A stretch of 64,000 nucleotides of DNA from Chryseobacterium taiwanense (lineage in GTDB: Bacteria > Bacteroidota > Bacteroidia > Flavobacteriales > Weeksellaceae). Below are positions 8,940 through 17,778 of the stretch, in pieces; the stretch's first letter is position 1, and each line of letters opens with the position of its first letter. The stretch lies in the NCBI RefSeq assembly GCF_000813825.1, contig NZ_JWTA01000004.1, positions 610,635 through 674,634 of the forward strand, written 5' to 3'. Below the pieces are notes generated by a model that was given only the letters and a program-made list of their open reading frames with translations, searched no databases and was not told where the DNA came from. The translations under genes and the position numbers were made by a program.

Positions 8940-10100
8940 CTAGTTTTCTAATTTATGTACCTTCTTCGTTCCCTCATACATTTCATACTGCAAAAATCTT
9001 GTTTCCAATTTTCCGTTGAAAAGCTTGATTTTTCTTGACGGACGAAGACCGATTTTCTTTACCGCTTCCAAATCTGAAGAGATGAGCCAAGCCAATGTAT
9101 TTGGGTAATGTGTTTTGAAGGTATCTCCTATTTTTTTGTAAAAATCATCATCATTAATCGAAATTCTCTCATCATAAGGCGGATTGAAAACCATCAATAA
9201 TGGGAAAAGATCTTTTTTAGAATCAAAGAAATTCTGTTTTCTTACTTCAATCACATCTTCCATTTCGGCAGCTTCAATATTCATTCTTGCGGCATTCAGC
9301 ATTCTTGCATCAATATCGTAACCAACGATCTTTCCTGTAAATTCTCTTACACGATTAATTCTGAATTCTTTAATTTTCGCAAATAAATCAGCATCATAAT
9401 TCTGCCAATTCTGGAAAGCAAATCTTTTTCTGAAAATCTGCGCAGGAAGATCCATCGAAATCATCGCTGCTTCGATCAATAAAGTTCCTGAACCACACAT
9501 TGGATCTAGGAAATTTCCTTTTCCGTCCCAACCTGCCAATTGCAGCATTCCGCTTGCTAAAACTTCATTAATAGGAGCTTCACCCTGCTCTCTTCTGTAT
9601 CCTCTTTTGAACAAAGGATCACCCGAAGAGTCTAAAGAGATTGTAATTAATTCTCTGTCGATATGAAGGTGAAATTTAATATCGGGATGTTTTGTTTCTA
9701 CATTCGGACGTCTTTTGAATTTTTCCTGAAAATAATCCACAATAGCATCTTTCATTTTCAGTGTTACAAACTGAGAATGCTTAAAAGTTTCAGAATTTAC
9801 GGTTGCATCAATCGCAAAAGACTGATCTACATCCATAAAATCTTCCCAATTGAACTTGAAAAGCCTGTCATAAAACTGATGTTGGTTGAAGGCTTTAAAT
9901 TCATGAATTGGTACTAAAATTTTCAATGCCGTTCTTGCAGAGTAATTGATCTTATATAAAAAGCCCAAATCTCCTTCGCAGTTTACCGCTCTATTCTTAA
10001 CTTCGACCTTTCTTCCGCCCAGTTTTTTGATCTCTTCTGCTAAAATTTGTTCAAGACCAAAAAATGTTTTTATCTGTATCTGTATATTGTCTATGTCCAT
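8940..10100 (-). CDS. THUMP-domain rRNA (guanine-N2)-methyltransferase, RlmL-like
   Basis: 386 residues. An N-terminal ferredoxin-like/THUMP region (residues ~1-160) is followed by a Rossmann methyltransferase with LDPMCGSGTLLIEAAM (SAM site), VGYDIDARMLNAARMN and the catalytic NPPY motif. It matches the RlmL half of the E. coli RlmKL fusion, which makes m2G2445 in 23S rRNA. The RlmK half is absent, so this is the short form. It lies 49 nt upstream of the GT2 gene on the same strand and is divergent from the next methyltransferase. Confidence 0.9.
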   Translation of the reverse strand: MDIDNIQIQIKTFFGLEQILAEEIKKLGGRKVEVKNRAVNCEGDLGFLYKINYSARTALKILVPIHEFKAFNQHQFYDRLFKFNWEDFMDVDQSFAIDATVNSETFKHSQFVTLKMKDAIVDYFQEKFKRRPNVETKHPDIKFHLHIDRELITISLDSSGDPLFKRGYRREQGEAPINEVLASGMLQLAGWDGKGNFLDPMCGSGTLLIEAAMISMDLPAQIFRKRFAFQNWQNYDADLFAKIKEFRINRVREFTGKIVGYDIDARMLNAARMNIEAAEMEDVIEVRKQNFFDSKKDLFPLLMVFNPPYDERISINDDDFYKKIGDTFKTHYPNTLAWLISSDLEAVKKIGLRPSRKIKLFNGKLETRFLQYEMYEGTKKVHKLEN

Positions 10101-10223
10101 AAGTAATTATTAAAAGTGTTAAAGAATTAAAAACTAAAAGATTAGGTATTCATTTTTTCAATCAATTGAATCTTTCAATCTTTCAATCTTAAAATACTTT
10201 TCCTTTTACCGCACAAATTTAGT

Positions 10224-10231
10224 TATTTTTG
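10224..10231 (+). promoter_or_regulatory. TAnnTTTG box abutting the start codon of the SAM methyltransferase gene
   Basis: TATTTTTG is only four bases before ATG 10236. If used, transcription starts at or within a few bases of the start codon (leaderless). No clear TTG lies at -33. Confidence 0.5.
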
Positions 10232-10235
10232 TATT

Positions 10236-10961
10236 ATGGAATGGTTTGAATCTTGGTTTGATACCCCTTATTATCATTTGCTTTATAGTAACAGAGACTA
10301 TACTGAAGCAGAAAATTTTATCACAAAACTTACAAAAGAGCTTCAGCTCCCAACTTCTAGCACCATCATCGATCTTGCTTGCGGAAAGGGAAGACACTCG
10401 GTTTTCCTTAATAAATTAGGCTATGAAGTGATTGGTTTGGATCTTTCTAAGCAAAGTATTGAACACAACAAGCAGTTTGAAAATGAAACTTTACATTTTA
10501 AAGTTCATGATATGAGAGACGCCATTGATTCAAAACCTGTAGATGCTGTTTTCAACCTGTTTACCAGCTTTGGATATTTCGACAATGAAAAAGATGACAA
10601 AAGTGTTTTTCAATCTGTATACAATTCTTTAAAACCTGACGGCTTCTTTGTTTTGGATTATCTGAGTGAAGAGTTTGTAAGAGAGACTTTGGTTCCTGAA
10701 ATGGAGGTGCACAGAGAAGGAATTGATTTCAATATTACCAAAAAGATTGAAGGCAGACATATCATTAAAGACATCCGTTTTGAAGCAGATGGTAAACCTT
10801 TTCATTTCTTTGAAAAAGTAAAACTTCACACATTAGAAACCATCAATTCTTACGCCACTGAATGTGGTTTTGAAAGAGTTAAAATCTGGGGAGATTATCA
10901 ATTGTCTGAATTTAATGCAGAAAAATCACCCCGTTGTATCAATTTATTTAAGAAAAAATAA
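10236..10961 (+). CDS. Class I SAM-dependent methyltransferase
   Basis: 241 residues. The SAM-binding motif I is IIDLACGKGRHSVFL, followed by VIGLDLSKQSIE (motif II acid), VHDMRD, and VDAVFNLFTSFGYF. The last region, with a Phe-Gly-Tyr-Phe turn, resembles methyltransferase_25/11 small-molecule enzymes rather than rRNA enzymes. The substrate is unknown. It appears to head a short operon with a small membrane protein (18 nt away) and a ZIP transporter. Confidence 0.85.
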   Translation: MEWFESWFDTPYYHLLYSNRDYTEAENFITKLTKELQLPTSSTIIDLACGKGRHSVFLNKLGYEVIGLDLSKQSIEHNKQFENETLHFKVHDMRDAIDSKPVDAVFNLFTSFGYFDNEKDDKSVFQSVYNSLKPDGFFVLDYLSEEFVRETLVPEMEVHREGIDFNITKKIEGRHIIKDIRFEADGKPFHFFEKVKLHTLETINSYATECGFERVKIWGDYQLSEFNAEKSPRCINLFKKK

Positions 10962-10979
10962 TCTGAAATTGGTTTGAGG

Positions 10980-11231
10980 ATGAATACTAATATTGTATTT
11001 TTATTAGCGACCCTTTTTTCAATTTATTCCGGAATTCAATTCGGATATTTTGATAGTCATACTCCTCCTCCTCAATTTCTTATTTCCAGTTTATTGGTAA
11101 TTATTGGAATACCTTTAATTTTTTTCAGAAAAATAATTTTTAAAAATAAAACAAACTATAAATTACACCTCATCATAATAAGTGTGAATCTTATAATTGT
11201 TTTACTTTGTTTCTCACCACTTTTAAATTAA
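10980..11231 (+). CDS. Small three-helix membrane protein, unknown
   Basis: 83 residues from ATG 10980 (a TTG two codons upstream is less likely). There are three hydrophobic segments, roughly residues 5-22, 34-50 and 62-80, with basic loops (RKIIFKNKTNYK). It is not assigned to a family. It sits between the methyltransferase and ZIP transporter, with one base separating its stop from the ZIP start, so the two are almost certainly co-translated. Confidence 0.7.
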   Translation: MNTNIVFLLATLFSIYSGIQFGYFDSHTPPPQFLISSLLVIIGIPLIFFRKIIFKNKTNYKLHLIIISVNLIIVLLCFSPLLN

Positions 11232-11232
11232 T

Positions 11233-11958
11233 ATGACTGTTACTCTACTTATATTAAGCGTCATTGCCGGAGTTTTACTGGGAAAGTACTTTGGTAAAAA
11301 AGAAAAACTGGCAAAAAATCTCTTAATTTTAAGCGCCGGATTTTTAATTACGATCTGCTTAAATGAAGTTTTCCCTCAAGTATACACAGCTGAAGCAGGA
11401 AGTAGCTTGGGAATTTTTGTCATTGCCGGTGTTTTGCTACAGATGATTCTGGAAGCTTTAACCAAAGGTTTTGAGCACGGACATTTTCATCATCATAACG
11501 ATCATAATATTCTTCCTGTTGCTTTAATGGTAGGATTATTCATTCATGCTTTCATTGAAGGAATTCCTTTAGCGAATGAAGAACAGGAATTATCCCCTTA
11601 TCTACTAGGAATTGTTTTCCATAACCTACCTATTTCTTTTATTTTGGGAGCATTCTTATTCAACAGAAAAGAAGGTAAGTCTACCACTTCTTATCCGTCC
11701 CTTTTAATTGTGGCTTTATTCGCGCTGGCTTCGCCAATGGGAATGTTATTGGGTAATTATTTCAATCCCGATTTACAGCCGTATTTCTTAGCAATTGTAG
11801 GAGGAATTTTCTTACATATCTCTTCTGTAATCATATTTGAAAGCAATAAGAACCATAATATCGACTGGGTAAAAATCGGATTAGTGATTTTAGGGGTTTC
11901 TTTGGCTTTGGTTATGCATCTCTTCCATGATCATTCTCATGTTGGTCATCATCATTAA
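11233..11958 (+). CDS. ZIP-family divalent metal transporter
   Basis: 241 residues with about eight membrane helices. A His-rich cytoplasmic-type loop (HGHFHHHNDHN) follows helix III, and the metal-binding helices carry HAFIEGIPL (TM4) and HNLPISF (TM5). The usual Glu in the TM5 HxxPE motif is Ser here. The C-terminus is again His-rich (HLFHDHSHVGHHH). ZIP proteins bring Zn2+ or other divalent metals into the cytoplasm, though a few prokaryotic ones are facilitators. It is the last gene of a three-gene run ended by a strong hairpin. Confidence 0.85.
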   Translation: MTVTLLILSVIAGVLLGKYFGKKEKLAKNLLILSAGFLITICLNEVFPQVYTAEAGSSLGIFVIAGVLLQMILEALTKGFEHGHFHHHNDHNILPVALMVGLFIHAFIEGIPLANEEQELSPYLLGIVFHNLPISFILGAFLFNRKEGKSTTSYPSLLIVALFALASPMGMLLGNYFNPDLQPYFLAIVGGIFLHISSVIIFESNKNHNIDWVKIGLVILGVSLALVMHLFHDHSHVGHHH

Positions 11959-11984
11959 ATAAACAATCCTTTTTAAAATATAAT

Positions 11985-12016
11985 AAGAGAGACTCTACGT
12001 AAAGTCTCTCTTTTTT
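11985..12016 (+). terminator. Rho-independent terminator after the ZIP transporter gene
   Basis: Arms AAGAGAGACT (11985-11994) and AGTCTCTCTT (12003-12012), then Ts. Confidence 0.85.
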
Positions 12017-12046
12017 ATGCTTTCTTGATTCTAAACTTTTATCAAT

Positions 12047-12073
12047 AAAAAGCTCCGAATTAAAATTCGGAGC
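12047..12073 (-). terminator. Rho-independent terminator of the OmpP1/FadL-type gene
   Basis: 10-bp arms GCTCCGAATT / AATTCGGAGC (12052-12073). On the reverse strand the stem is followed by five Ts (12047-12051). Confidence 0.75.
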
Positions 12074-12105
12074 CTCAATTTAATCACTCATTACACATCT
12101 GGAAA

Positions 12106-13548
12106 TTAGAATTTCCATCCTAATGTAATAAAGAAGTTGTTAAAAGTATTTTTAACTTCAGATACTGCATAGCTTTCATTGGCTACATCAAAGTCTGAAG
12201 AACTATATCCTGTAGAATAATAAGGACTTCCTGAGATCACCTTACCATATAAGAACGGATTGTTATATTTTGAACTTACATTCTGGTAAGAGGCATCAAT
12301 ATAAAAAGCTCCGAAGTCGTATCCTAAACCTGCTCCGAAAGTATTTCTTTCACCCAATGTCCAGTTATTATAGCTTGTATTTCCTGCAGTTCCCGCATTA
12401 GAATAAGCACTCACTGTACCTGAATCGAAAGGACTTGAAGCATAAGAATACCCTCCTCTTAATCTGAAAGATTTAATTCTGTATTCTGCTCCTACTCTTA
12501 CTTCTGAAAGGTTTTTGTAGTTATCTTTAAAGAAATCATTCAATTCTTTATCTGCATCTATTTCCTCTTTGTACTTAGGTCTTGTAATTCCTAATGTATA
12601 ATCTACGTTGAAAGAAAGATTTTTGCTTGGAACATAAGCACCACTCACGGTTGCTTTCATAGGACTTCTAAAGTTTACAGTCTCACTGTACGTTCCGGAT
12701 CCCATATATCCTTGGTTATCCAAACCGTATTCCGTGTAAATTCTATCCATTCTCCACCAAGTCGGTGTTTCAATGGTAGCTCCTAATCTTAATTCTTTAC
12801 TTACTTTCCCAATCATACCAAATGAAGCTGAAAACCCATTTGATTTTTCGGTATAAGGTGTATATTGTTTATTGAAAGAAGAAACAGAATTATCTAAATC
12901 CAGTCCGAATGCTGCCGTATCCCATTGTTCAACATCAGCATAATGAAAATTAAGACCAGCACCGAAGTATAAATAATTTTCGTAATTCGCACCTACCCCA
13001 ATATTCATCTTAGACTTTGTTCCGTATCTGTTATAAGCATGCCCTAAATACGTCAAATTACCTGTAACAGGATTGTTATTAGAATCAATAAGATCTTTTT
13101 GAAGAACTATCTTTGAGTTCCCCGGGCTTTCAACATAATTCTCAATAGACTGATTGGAGAAATTAACCCCAACATTTACAAACTTCCATCCGCTTTCTGT
13201 CATCAACTGAAACGCTGCTATACCTCCTACATTTCCGATATCTACTTTATTAACATTATAATCAATAGAAGAACCAGCCAATGAACTCTTGTTCTTATTA
13301 TTGGTAATAGAAAGCGTTGCGGAAACATCTCCCGAAATAGCAACCCCTAAACCGGCCGGGTTAGTAAGCAAAGAACTTGCATCTCCACCTAAAGCCCCGT
13401 TAGAACCTGCCATCGCGTTAAACTTTGAAGAACCATTCATCGGAGTATTTGAATATACGTCGATGGAATTCCTTAAGACCGAAATATCCTGAGCCTGCGC
13501 AAAAAATGCAACAGAAATACTCATTACTATTAAAGATTTTTTTAACAT
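12106..13548 (-). CDS. Outer membrane transport protein, OmpP1/FadL/TodX family
   Basis: 480 residues with signal peptide MLKKSLIVMSISVAFFAQAQ and a final aromatic residue (TLGWKF), as in outer-membrane beta-barrels. After the signal come the N-terminal plug signature (SSLLTNPAGLGVA, with GSSKFNAMAGSNGALGGD before it) and many alternating-residue strands ending in aromatics. In E. coli FadL moves long-chain fatty acids; many Bacteroidota copies are labelled hemin receptors without direct proof. The preceding lipoprotein gene ends 27 nt upstream of its start, suggesting an operon. The substrate is unknown. Confidence 0.87.
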   Translation of the reverse strand: MLKKSLIVMSISVAFFAQAQDISVLRNSIDVYSNTPMNGSSKFNAMAGSNGALGGDASSLLTNPAGLGVAISGDVSATLSITNNKNKSSLAGSSIDYNVNKVDIGNVGGIAAFQLMTESGWKFVNVGVNFSNQSIENYVESPGNSKIVLQKDLIDSNNNPVTGNLTYLGHAYNRYGTKSKMNIGVGANYENYLYFGAGLNFHYADVEQWDTAAFGLDLDNSVSSFNKQYTPYTEKSNGFSASFGMIGKVSKELRLGATIETPTWWRMDRIYTEYGLDNQGYMGSGTYSETVNFRSPMKATVSGAYVPSKNLSFNVDYTLGITRPKYKEEIDADKELNDFFKDNYKNLSEVRVGAEYRIKSFRLRGGYSYASSPFDSGTVSAYSNAGTAGNTSYNNWTLGERNTFGAGLGYDFGAFYIDASYQNVSSKYNNPFLYGKVISGSPYYSTGYSSSDFDVANESYAVSEVKNTFNNFFITLGWKF

Positions 13549-13575
13549 TATTTTTTGAATAGTTATTATTTTTTA

Positions 13576-14613
13576 TTATCTGCCACCTCTGAAGCCACCG
13601 CCTCCACCGCCGGATCTGAAACCGCCGCCGCCTGAAGAACCTCCTGATCTAAATCCACCTCCGCTATTAGAGTTGTTGAAGCTTCCGCTGTTATTTCTGA
13701 AACCTCCGTCACTTGGTCTTGGCTGAGATTGTTGAGGGTAGTTATTATAATTTGGTCTAGGTTGTGAATTCTGATTACGGAATCCTCCCTGATTTCTAAA
13801 TCCACCATTATTATTGTTTCCTGGTCTAAAACCTCCGTTGTTGCCATTGTTTCCTCTGAAGCCTCCTGTATTTCCGTTTCTGAAACCTCCATTATTAGAA
13901 TTAACGTTATTTCTGAAACCTCCGGAGTTTACCCCATTTTTATTACCAAATCCTCCATTATAGCTGTTATATAATCTTCCGTCAGCTCCTCTTCTTTTAT
14001 AAGGTGCATAGTAATTACTTCCCCAGTATCCGCCATTCCAGCCCCAATATGGACTTCCGTAGTAGCCTCCCCAATAAGGATTATAGTAACCTCCCCAATA
14101 CGGGTATCCCCAAGAGTTCCAACCGTTCCAGCCCCAAGAGCTTCCCCAACCCCATGAAAGGCCAAAGTTCCAGCCCCATCCGCTGTTCATACCCCAATAC
14201 GGGCTATACCAACCACCCCATCCCCACGGAGAACCCCATCCCCATGAATTATCGTAGTAGTTAGTCTGAGAACCGGCAAAAGCTCCCCAGTCAGAATCTG
14301 TTGCGTTATTGTTAGTATTCCAGTTATAATCATTCCAAGAATCATATCTTCCTTCTCTAGAATTCGCTTCTGAATTTTGGATAATATTAGAACCTTCATT
14401 GTAATCGTAGTATTCACCTACTCTGTTGCCGCCATCATTAATAATCACTCCTTCTGGTAGTGTATCTTTATTAGGGTCATAGTAAACCCCGTCTGTCTCA
14501 CTGTAGCCACCCATCTGAGCACCACAAGACACGAGTAATAATCCGCCTGCCACTGCTAAAACTCCTTTTGATTTTACCATACCAAGCAAATTTTTATGTA
14601 TATTTCTTTTCAT
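13576..14613 (-). CDS. Low-complexity lipoprotein with Trp/Gly/Tyr-rich centre and GGFR repeats
   Basis: 345 residues. A lipobox LLLVSC puts the lipidated Cys near residue 30. Residues ~105-205 are packed with W, G, Y, N and P (WGWG, YWGGYY). After a short KRRGADGRLYNSY bridge the C-terminal ~130 residues carry ten GGFR units separated by N/S/G/P spacers and end in RGGR. Composition recalls RGG/FG-type low-complexity proteins and adhesive or matrix proteins. It is predicted to be tethered to a membrane, probably outer. The OmpP1-type gene follows after 27 nt. No known family function can be assigned. Confidence 0.8.
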   Translation of the reverse strand: MKRNIHKNLLGMVKSKGVLAVAGGLLLVSCGAQMGGYSETDGVYYDPNKDTLPEGVIINDGGNRVGEYYDYNEGSNIIQNSEANSREGRYDSWNDYNWNTNNNATDSDWGAFAGSQTNYYDNSWGWGSPWGWGGWYSPYWGMNSGWGWNFGLSWGWGSSWGWNGWNSWGYPYWGGYYNPYWGGYYGSPYWGWNGGYWGSNYYAPYKRRGADGRLYNSYNGGFGNKNGVNSGGFRNNVNSNNGGFRNGNTGGFRGNNGNNGGFRPGNNNNGGFRNQGGFRNQNSQPRPNYNNYPQQSQPRPSDGGFRNNSGSFNNSNSGGGFRSGGSSGGGGFRSGGGGGGFRGGR

Positions 14614-14640
14614 GATAACGTAAAAATTTTTAATTTAAAT

Positions 14641-14648
14641 TATATTTG
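14641..14648 (+). promoter_or_regulatory. TAnnTTTG box upstream of proS
   Basis: TATATTTG lies 109 nt before the proS ATG in the divergent region with the GGFR lipoprotein gene. There is no TTG at the usual distance, so it is only a candidate. Confidence 0.35.
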
Positions 14649-14757
14649 CAATCTGTACTAAAAACGTACCAAAACTCATGTACAAATATCTATCAAAAAT
14701 AGATTTTTATTTTTAGATAACAATAATAGGAAAAAGTTAAAAAAATCAAAAAAAATA

Positions 14758-16233
14758 ATGGCAAAATTAACCTCAAGAAGCGAAGATTACAGCAAATGGT
14801 ATAATGAGTTAGTTGTTAAAGCTGACTTAGCTGAAAACTCAGGAGTAAGAGGTTGCATGGTAATAAAACCATATGGCTATGCAATCTGGGAAAAAATGCG
14901 TGATGAAATGGATAAGAAATTCAAGGAAACAGGTCACGTTAATGCTTATTTTCCGCTTTTTGTGCCCAAGAGCTTGTTTGAGGCTGAAGAAAAGAATGCT
15001 GAAGGTTTTGCCAAAGAATGTGCAGTGGTGACTCACTACAGATTAAAAACAGATCCGGACAATCCTTCAAAGCTGATTGTAGATCCGGATGCGAAACTGG
15101 AAGAGGAATTGATCGTTCGACCAACTTCAGAAGCAATTATCTGGAATACTTATAAAAACTGGATTCAGTCTTACAGAGATTTACCGATATTAATCAACCA
15201 ATGGGCAAACGTTGTTCGTTGGGAAATGAGAACACGTCTTTTCTTAAGAACGGCAGAATTCTTATGGCAGGAAGGACACACTGCTCACGCTACAAAAGAC
15301 GAGGCAGTAGAAGAAGCTGAAAAAATGAATAAAGTATATGCAGATTTTGCAGAAAACTTTATGGCAATCCCAGTAATTCAAGGATTGAAAACACCTTCTG
15401 AAAGATTTGCAGGAGCTGATGAAACGTATTGTATTGAAGCTTTAATGCAAGACGGAAAAGCACTTCAGGCGGGAACTTCTCACTTCTTAGGTCAGAATTT
15501 CGCAAAAGCATTTGATGTAAAATTCACCAACAAAGAAGGTAAAATAGAACATGCTTGGGCAACATCTTGGGGAACTTCAACCCGTTTGATGGGAGCTTTG
15601 ATCATGACTCACTCGGATGATTTCGGATTGGTATTGCCTCCAACTTTGGCTCCGATTCAAGTAGTAATTGTTCCGATTTTTAAAGGAGAAGAGCAATTAG
15701 AACAAATTAGTGAAGTAGCATTGGATATTCAGGCTAAATTGAGAGCAAAAGGAATTTCTGTAAAATTCGACAACGATACTCAAAACAAACCGGGATGGAA
15801 ATTTGCTGAGTACGAATTGAAAGGTGTTCCTGTAAGAATCGCAATGGGACCAAGAGATTTGGAAAACAAATCAGTAGAAATTGCAAGAAGAGACAACTTA
15901 ACGAAAGAAGTTCGTTCTATCGATGGTCTAGATTCTTACATCGAAGAATTATTGAAAACAATTCAACAGGATATTTACAATAAAGCATTTGAATTCAGAA
16001 AAAATAATATCACGAAAGTTGATACGTATGAAGAGTTCAAAAAAGTCTTGGAAGAAAAAGGAGGTTTCATCTATGCACATTGGGACGGAACTGCTGAGGA
16101 GGAAGAACAGATTAAAGATGAAACGAAGGCAACTATCAGATGTATTCCTTTGGATGATGACATCGAAGAAGGTGTTTCTTTAATCTCAGGAAAACCATCT
16201 AAAAGACGAGTTTTATTCGCAAAAGCGTATTAA
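14758..16233 (+). CDS. proS: Prolyl-tRNA synthetase, archaeal/eukaryotic type
   Basis: 491 residues; charges tRNA-Pro with proline. This is the short ProRS class without the bacterial editing insertion. Class II motif 2 (VVRWEMRT...[15 protein letters not shown]), the proline pocket TSEAIIW and motif 3 ([12 protein letters not shown]) are intact, followed by the anticodon-binding domain and the C-terminal domain ending in VLFAKAY. In relatives such as the Thermus enzyme the C-terminal domain binds zinc through four Cys. Here the matching positions are Asp443, Glu448, Ser474 and Ser477, with exactly conserved spacing, so the zinc site is gone. Monocistronic with a strong terminator. Confidence 0.96.
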   Translation: MAKLTSRSEDYSKWYNELVVKADLAENSGVRGCMVIKPYGYAIWEKMRDEMDKKFKETGHVNAYFPLFVPKSLFEAEEKNAEGFAKECAVVTHYRLKTDPDNPSKLIVDPDAKLEEELIVRPTSEAIIWNTYKNWIQSYRDLPILINQWANVVRWEMRTRLFLRTAEFLWQEGHTAHATKDEAVEEAEKMNKVYADFAENFMAIPVIQGLKTPSERFAGADETYCIEALMQDGKALQAGTSHFLGQNFAKAFDVKFTNKEGKIEHAWATSWGTSTRLMGALIMTHSDDFGLVLPPTLAPIQVVIVPIFKGEEQLEQISEVALDIQAKLRAKGISVKFDNDTQNKPGWKFAEYELKGVPVRIAMGPRDLENKSVEIARRDNLTKEVRSIDGLDSYIEELLKTIQQDIYNKAFEFRKNNITKVDTYEEFKKVLEEKGGFIYAHWDGTAEEEEQIKDETKATIRCIPLDDDIEEGVSLISGKPSKRRVLFAKAY

Positions 16234-16254
16234 AATTAACGCAATAAATTTGAT

Positions 16255-16296
16255 AAATCTTTAAAAATCTTCGCGATTTTTAAAGATTTTTTTTTG
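16255..16296 (+). terminator. Rho-independent terminator of proS
   Basis: 15-bp arms (16255-16269 and 16275-16289) around loop TTCGC, then Ts to about 16296. Confidence 0.9.
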
Positions 16297-16359
16297 ATTT
16301 CACCATTTAAAGATATTTTTTTATAAATTTATAACACATTAATCTCAAAATAATTTATT

Positions 16360-17664
16360 ATGTCTTTAAATGTCATTGATTTAATTAAAGGACAATTAGG
16401 TCCTGCTCTAGTATCTCAGGCTGCAGCCCAGTTTGGAGAAAGTGAATCAGGTATTTCTAAAGCAATTGGAGGTTTATTGCCTGCTGTTGTAGGAGGATTG
16501 GCAAATAATTCGGATAATCCGGGAGTTTTGGATGCCATTACGAATGCCTCTTCGAGTGGAATTTTAGGTAATTTGTTGGGAGAATCTTCTAACAATTCCA
16601 TCATTACGACATTATTATCCTCAATTTTTGGAGACAAACTGAGTGGATTAGTAAATACAATCGCTACTTTCGCCGGAATCAGCAACAACTCCTCAAGCTC
16701 ACTACTCAACCTAGTGACAGGAGCCGCCGCAGGTTCTATCGGAAAATATGCCGCAGATAATAATTTAGGGCAATCCGGAATTTCAAGTCTGTTAAACGAT
16801 CAAAAAGGAATTATTTCTTCATTACTTCCCGCTGGTCTTTCTCTTGGAACTCTAGGATTAGGAAATATTTTCGGAGGAGCTTCTGAAAGTGTTTCTGCCG
16901 CTACGTCTAAGGTAACAGAAACTATTTCTGATGCTACCTCTAAAGTGACAGATTCTATACCATCATATTCTTCTTCTGATAATAACAACAATGACGGCGG
17001 TGGCGGTTCAATCTGGAAATGGCTTCTTCCTTTGTTATTATTAATTGCCGCAACGTATTTCATCTGGAAGCAGTGTGAGAAGAAAAAAGCAGATGCAACG
17101 CTATCAACAACAGATTCTACAACCGTAATTACCGACAGCACGGCTACTATTACCCCTTCAGATACTACAGTAACAACAACTGTTACAAAGGTAGATGAAG
17201 ATATTGATCTAAACGGAACAGCATTAAAAGGCTATAAAGGAGGGATGGAAGATCAAATGATCACTTTCCTGAAAACCGATGGGTATAAAAATGCAGCTAA
17301 TGATGATGCATTAAAAAGCAAATGGTATGATTTCGACCATGTAAACTTCAAAATAGGTAGTGCAACTGAGTTAGAAGCCGGTTCTGAAGGACAGCTTCAA
17401 AATTTGGTCGCTATTTTAAAAGCTTTCCCCGAAGCAAAAATTAAAATTGGAGGATACACAGATAAAACAGGTGACGAAGCTAAAAACCTAAAACTATCTG
17501 CTGATAGAGCCAACTTCATCAAATCTTGGCTAGGTAAACAAGGAGTTGGAGCACAGGTAATCGCTGCAGACGGATATGGAAGTCAGTTTGCAACTGTAGA
17601 TGCAAGTGCCTCTAACGAAGCCAGAGCTGTTGACAGAAAAATGGCAGTAAGATTCGCTAAATAA
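16360..17664 (+). CDS. DUF937 domain fused through one membrane helix to an OmpA peptidoglycan-binding domain
   Basis: 434 residues. Residues 1-175 are a Gly/Ser/Ala/Leu-rich DUF937-type helical region (IGGLLPAVVGGLANN). A Ser/Thr linker and four Gly lead to one hydrophobic helix, IWKWLLPLLLLIAATYFIW, followed by a Cys and basic residues (KQCEKKK), then a Thr-rich stalk. The last ~120 residues are an OmpA/MotB domain with IKIGGYTDKTGDEAKNLKLSADRANFIKSWL split around Asp and Arg positions that bind diaminopimelate. There is no signal peptide, so the DUF937 part is probably cytoplasmic and the OmpA part reaches peptidoglycan. Function unknown. Confidence 0.82.
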   Translation: MSLNVIDLIKGQLGPALVSQAAAQFGESESGISKAIGGLLPAVVGGLANNSDNPGVLDAITNASSSGILGNLLGESSNNSIITTLLSSIFGDKLSGLVNTIATFAGISNNSSSSLLNLVTGAAAGSIGKYAADNNLGQSGISSLLNDQKGIISSLLPAGLSLGTLGLGNIFGGASESVSAATSKVTETISDATSKVTDSIPSYSSSDNNNNDGGGGSIWKWLLPLLLLIAATYFIWKQCEKKKADATLSTTDSTTVITDSTATITPSDTTVTTTVTKVDEDIDLNGTALKGYKGGMEDQMITFLKTDGYKNAANDDALKSKWYDFDHVNFKIGSATELEAGSEGQLQNLVAILKAFPEAKIKIGGYTDKTGDEAKNLKLSADRANFIKSWLGKQGVGAQVIAADGYGSQFATVDASASNEARAVDRKMAVRFAK

Positions 17665-17687
17665 AATCTTTAGAATCTATAAAAATA

Positions 17688-17717
17688 AAATCCCGGAAAT
17701 GATTTTCGGGATTTTTT
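17688..17717 (+). terminator. Rho-independent terminator after the DUF937-OmpA gene
   Basis: 12-bp stem with one G-U pair (17688-17699 / 17703-17714), AAATCCCG and CGGGATTT cores, then Ts. Confidence 0.85.
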
Positions 17718-17728
17718 CGTGTCCTTAA

Positions 17729-17759
17729 TTGGTCATTTTGATATATTTAATTACATTTG
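17729..17759 (+). promoter_or_regulatory. Bacteroidota-type promoter of mntH
   Basis: TTG (17729-17731), 20 nt, TACATTTG (17752-17759) fits the -33/-7 consensus. Predicted transcription start is about 17763-17766. Confidence 0.65.
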
Positions 17760-17775
17760 TTAGTCATTTCTAACA
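17758..17775. promoter_or_regulatory. Inverted repeat operator candidate at the mntH promoter
   Basis: TGTTAG-N6-CTAACA overlaps the end of the -7 box and the predicted transcription start, three bases before ATG. This position suits a metal-dependent repressor of the MntR/DtxR or Fur class. The identity of the regulator is inference. Confidence 0.5.
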
Positions 17776-17778
17776 TTT

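Noticed and set aside
13566..14417. Several overlapping open frames on both strands across the GGFR/Trp-rich lipoprotein gene
   Set aside because: They are other-frame readings of a low-complexity, Gly-rich coding sequence; none has a start signal or a known motif.
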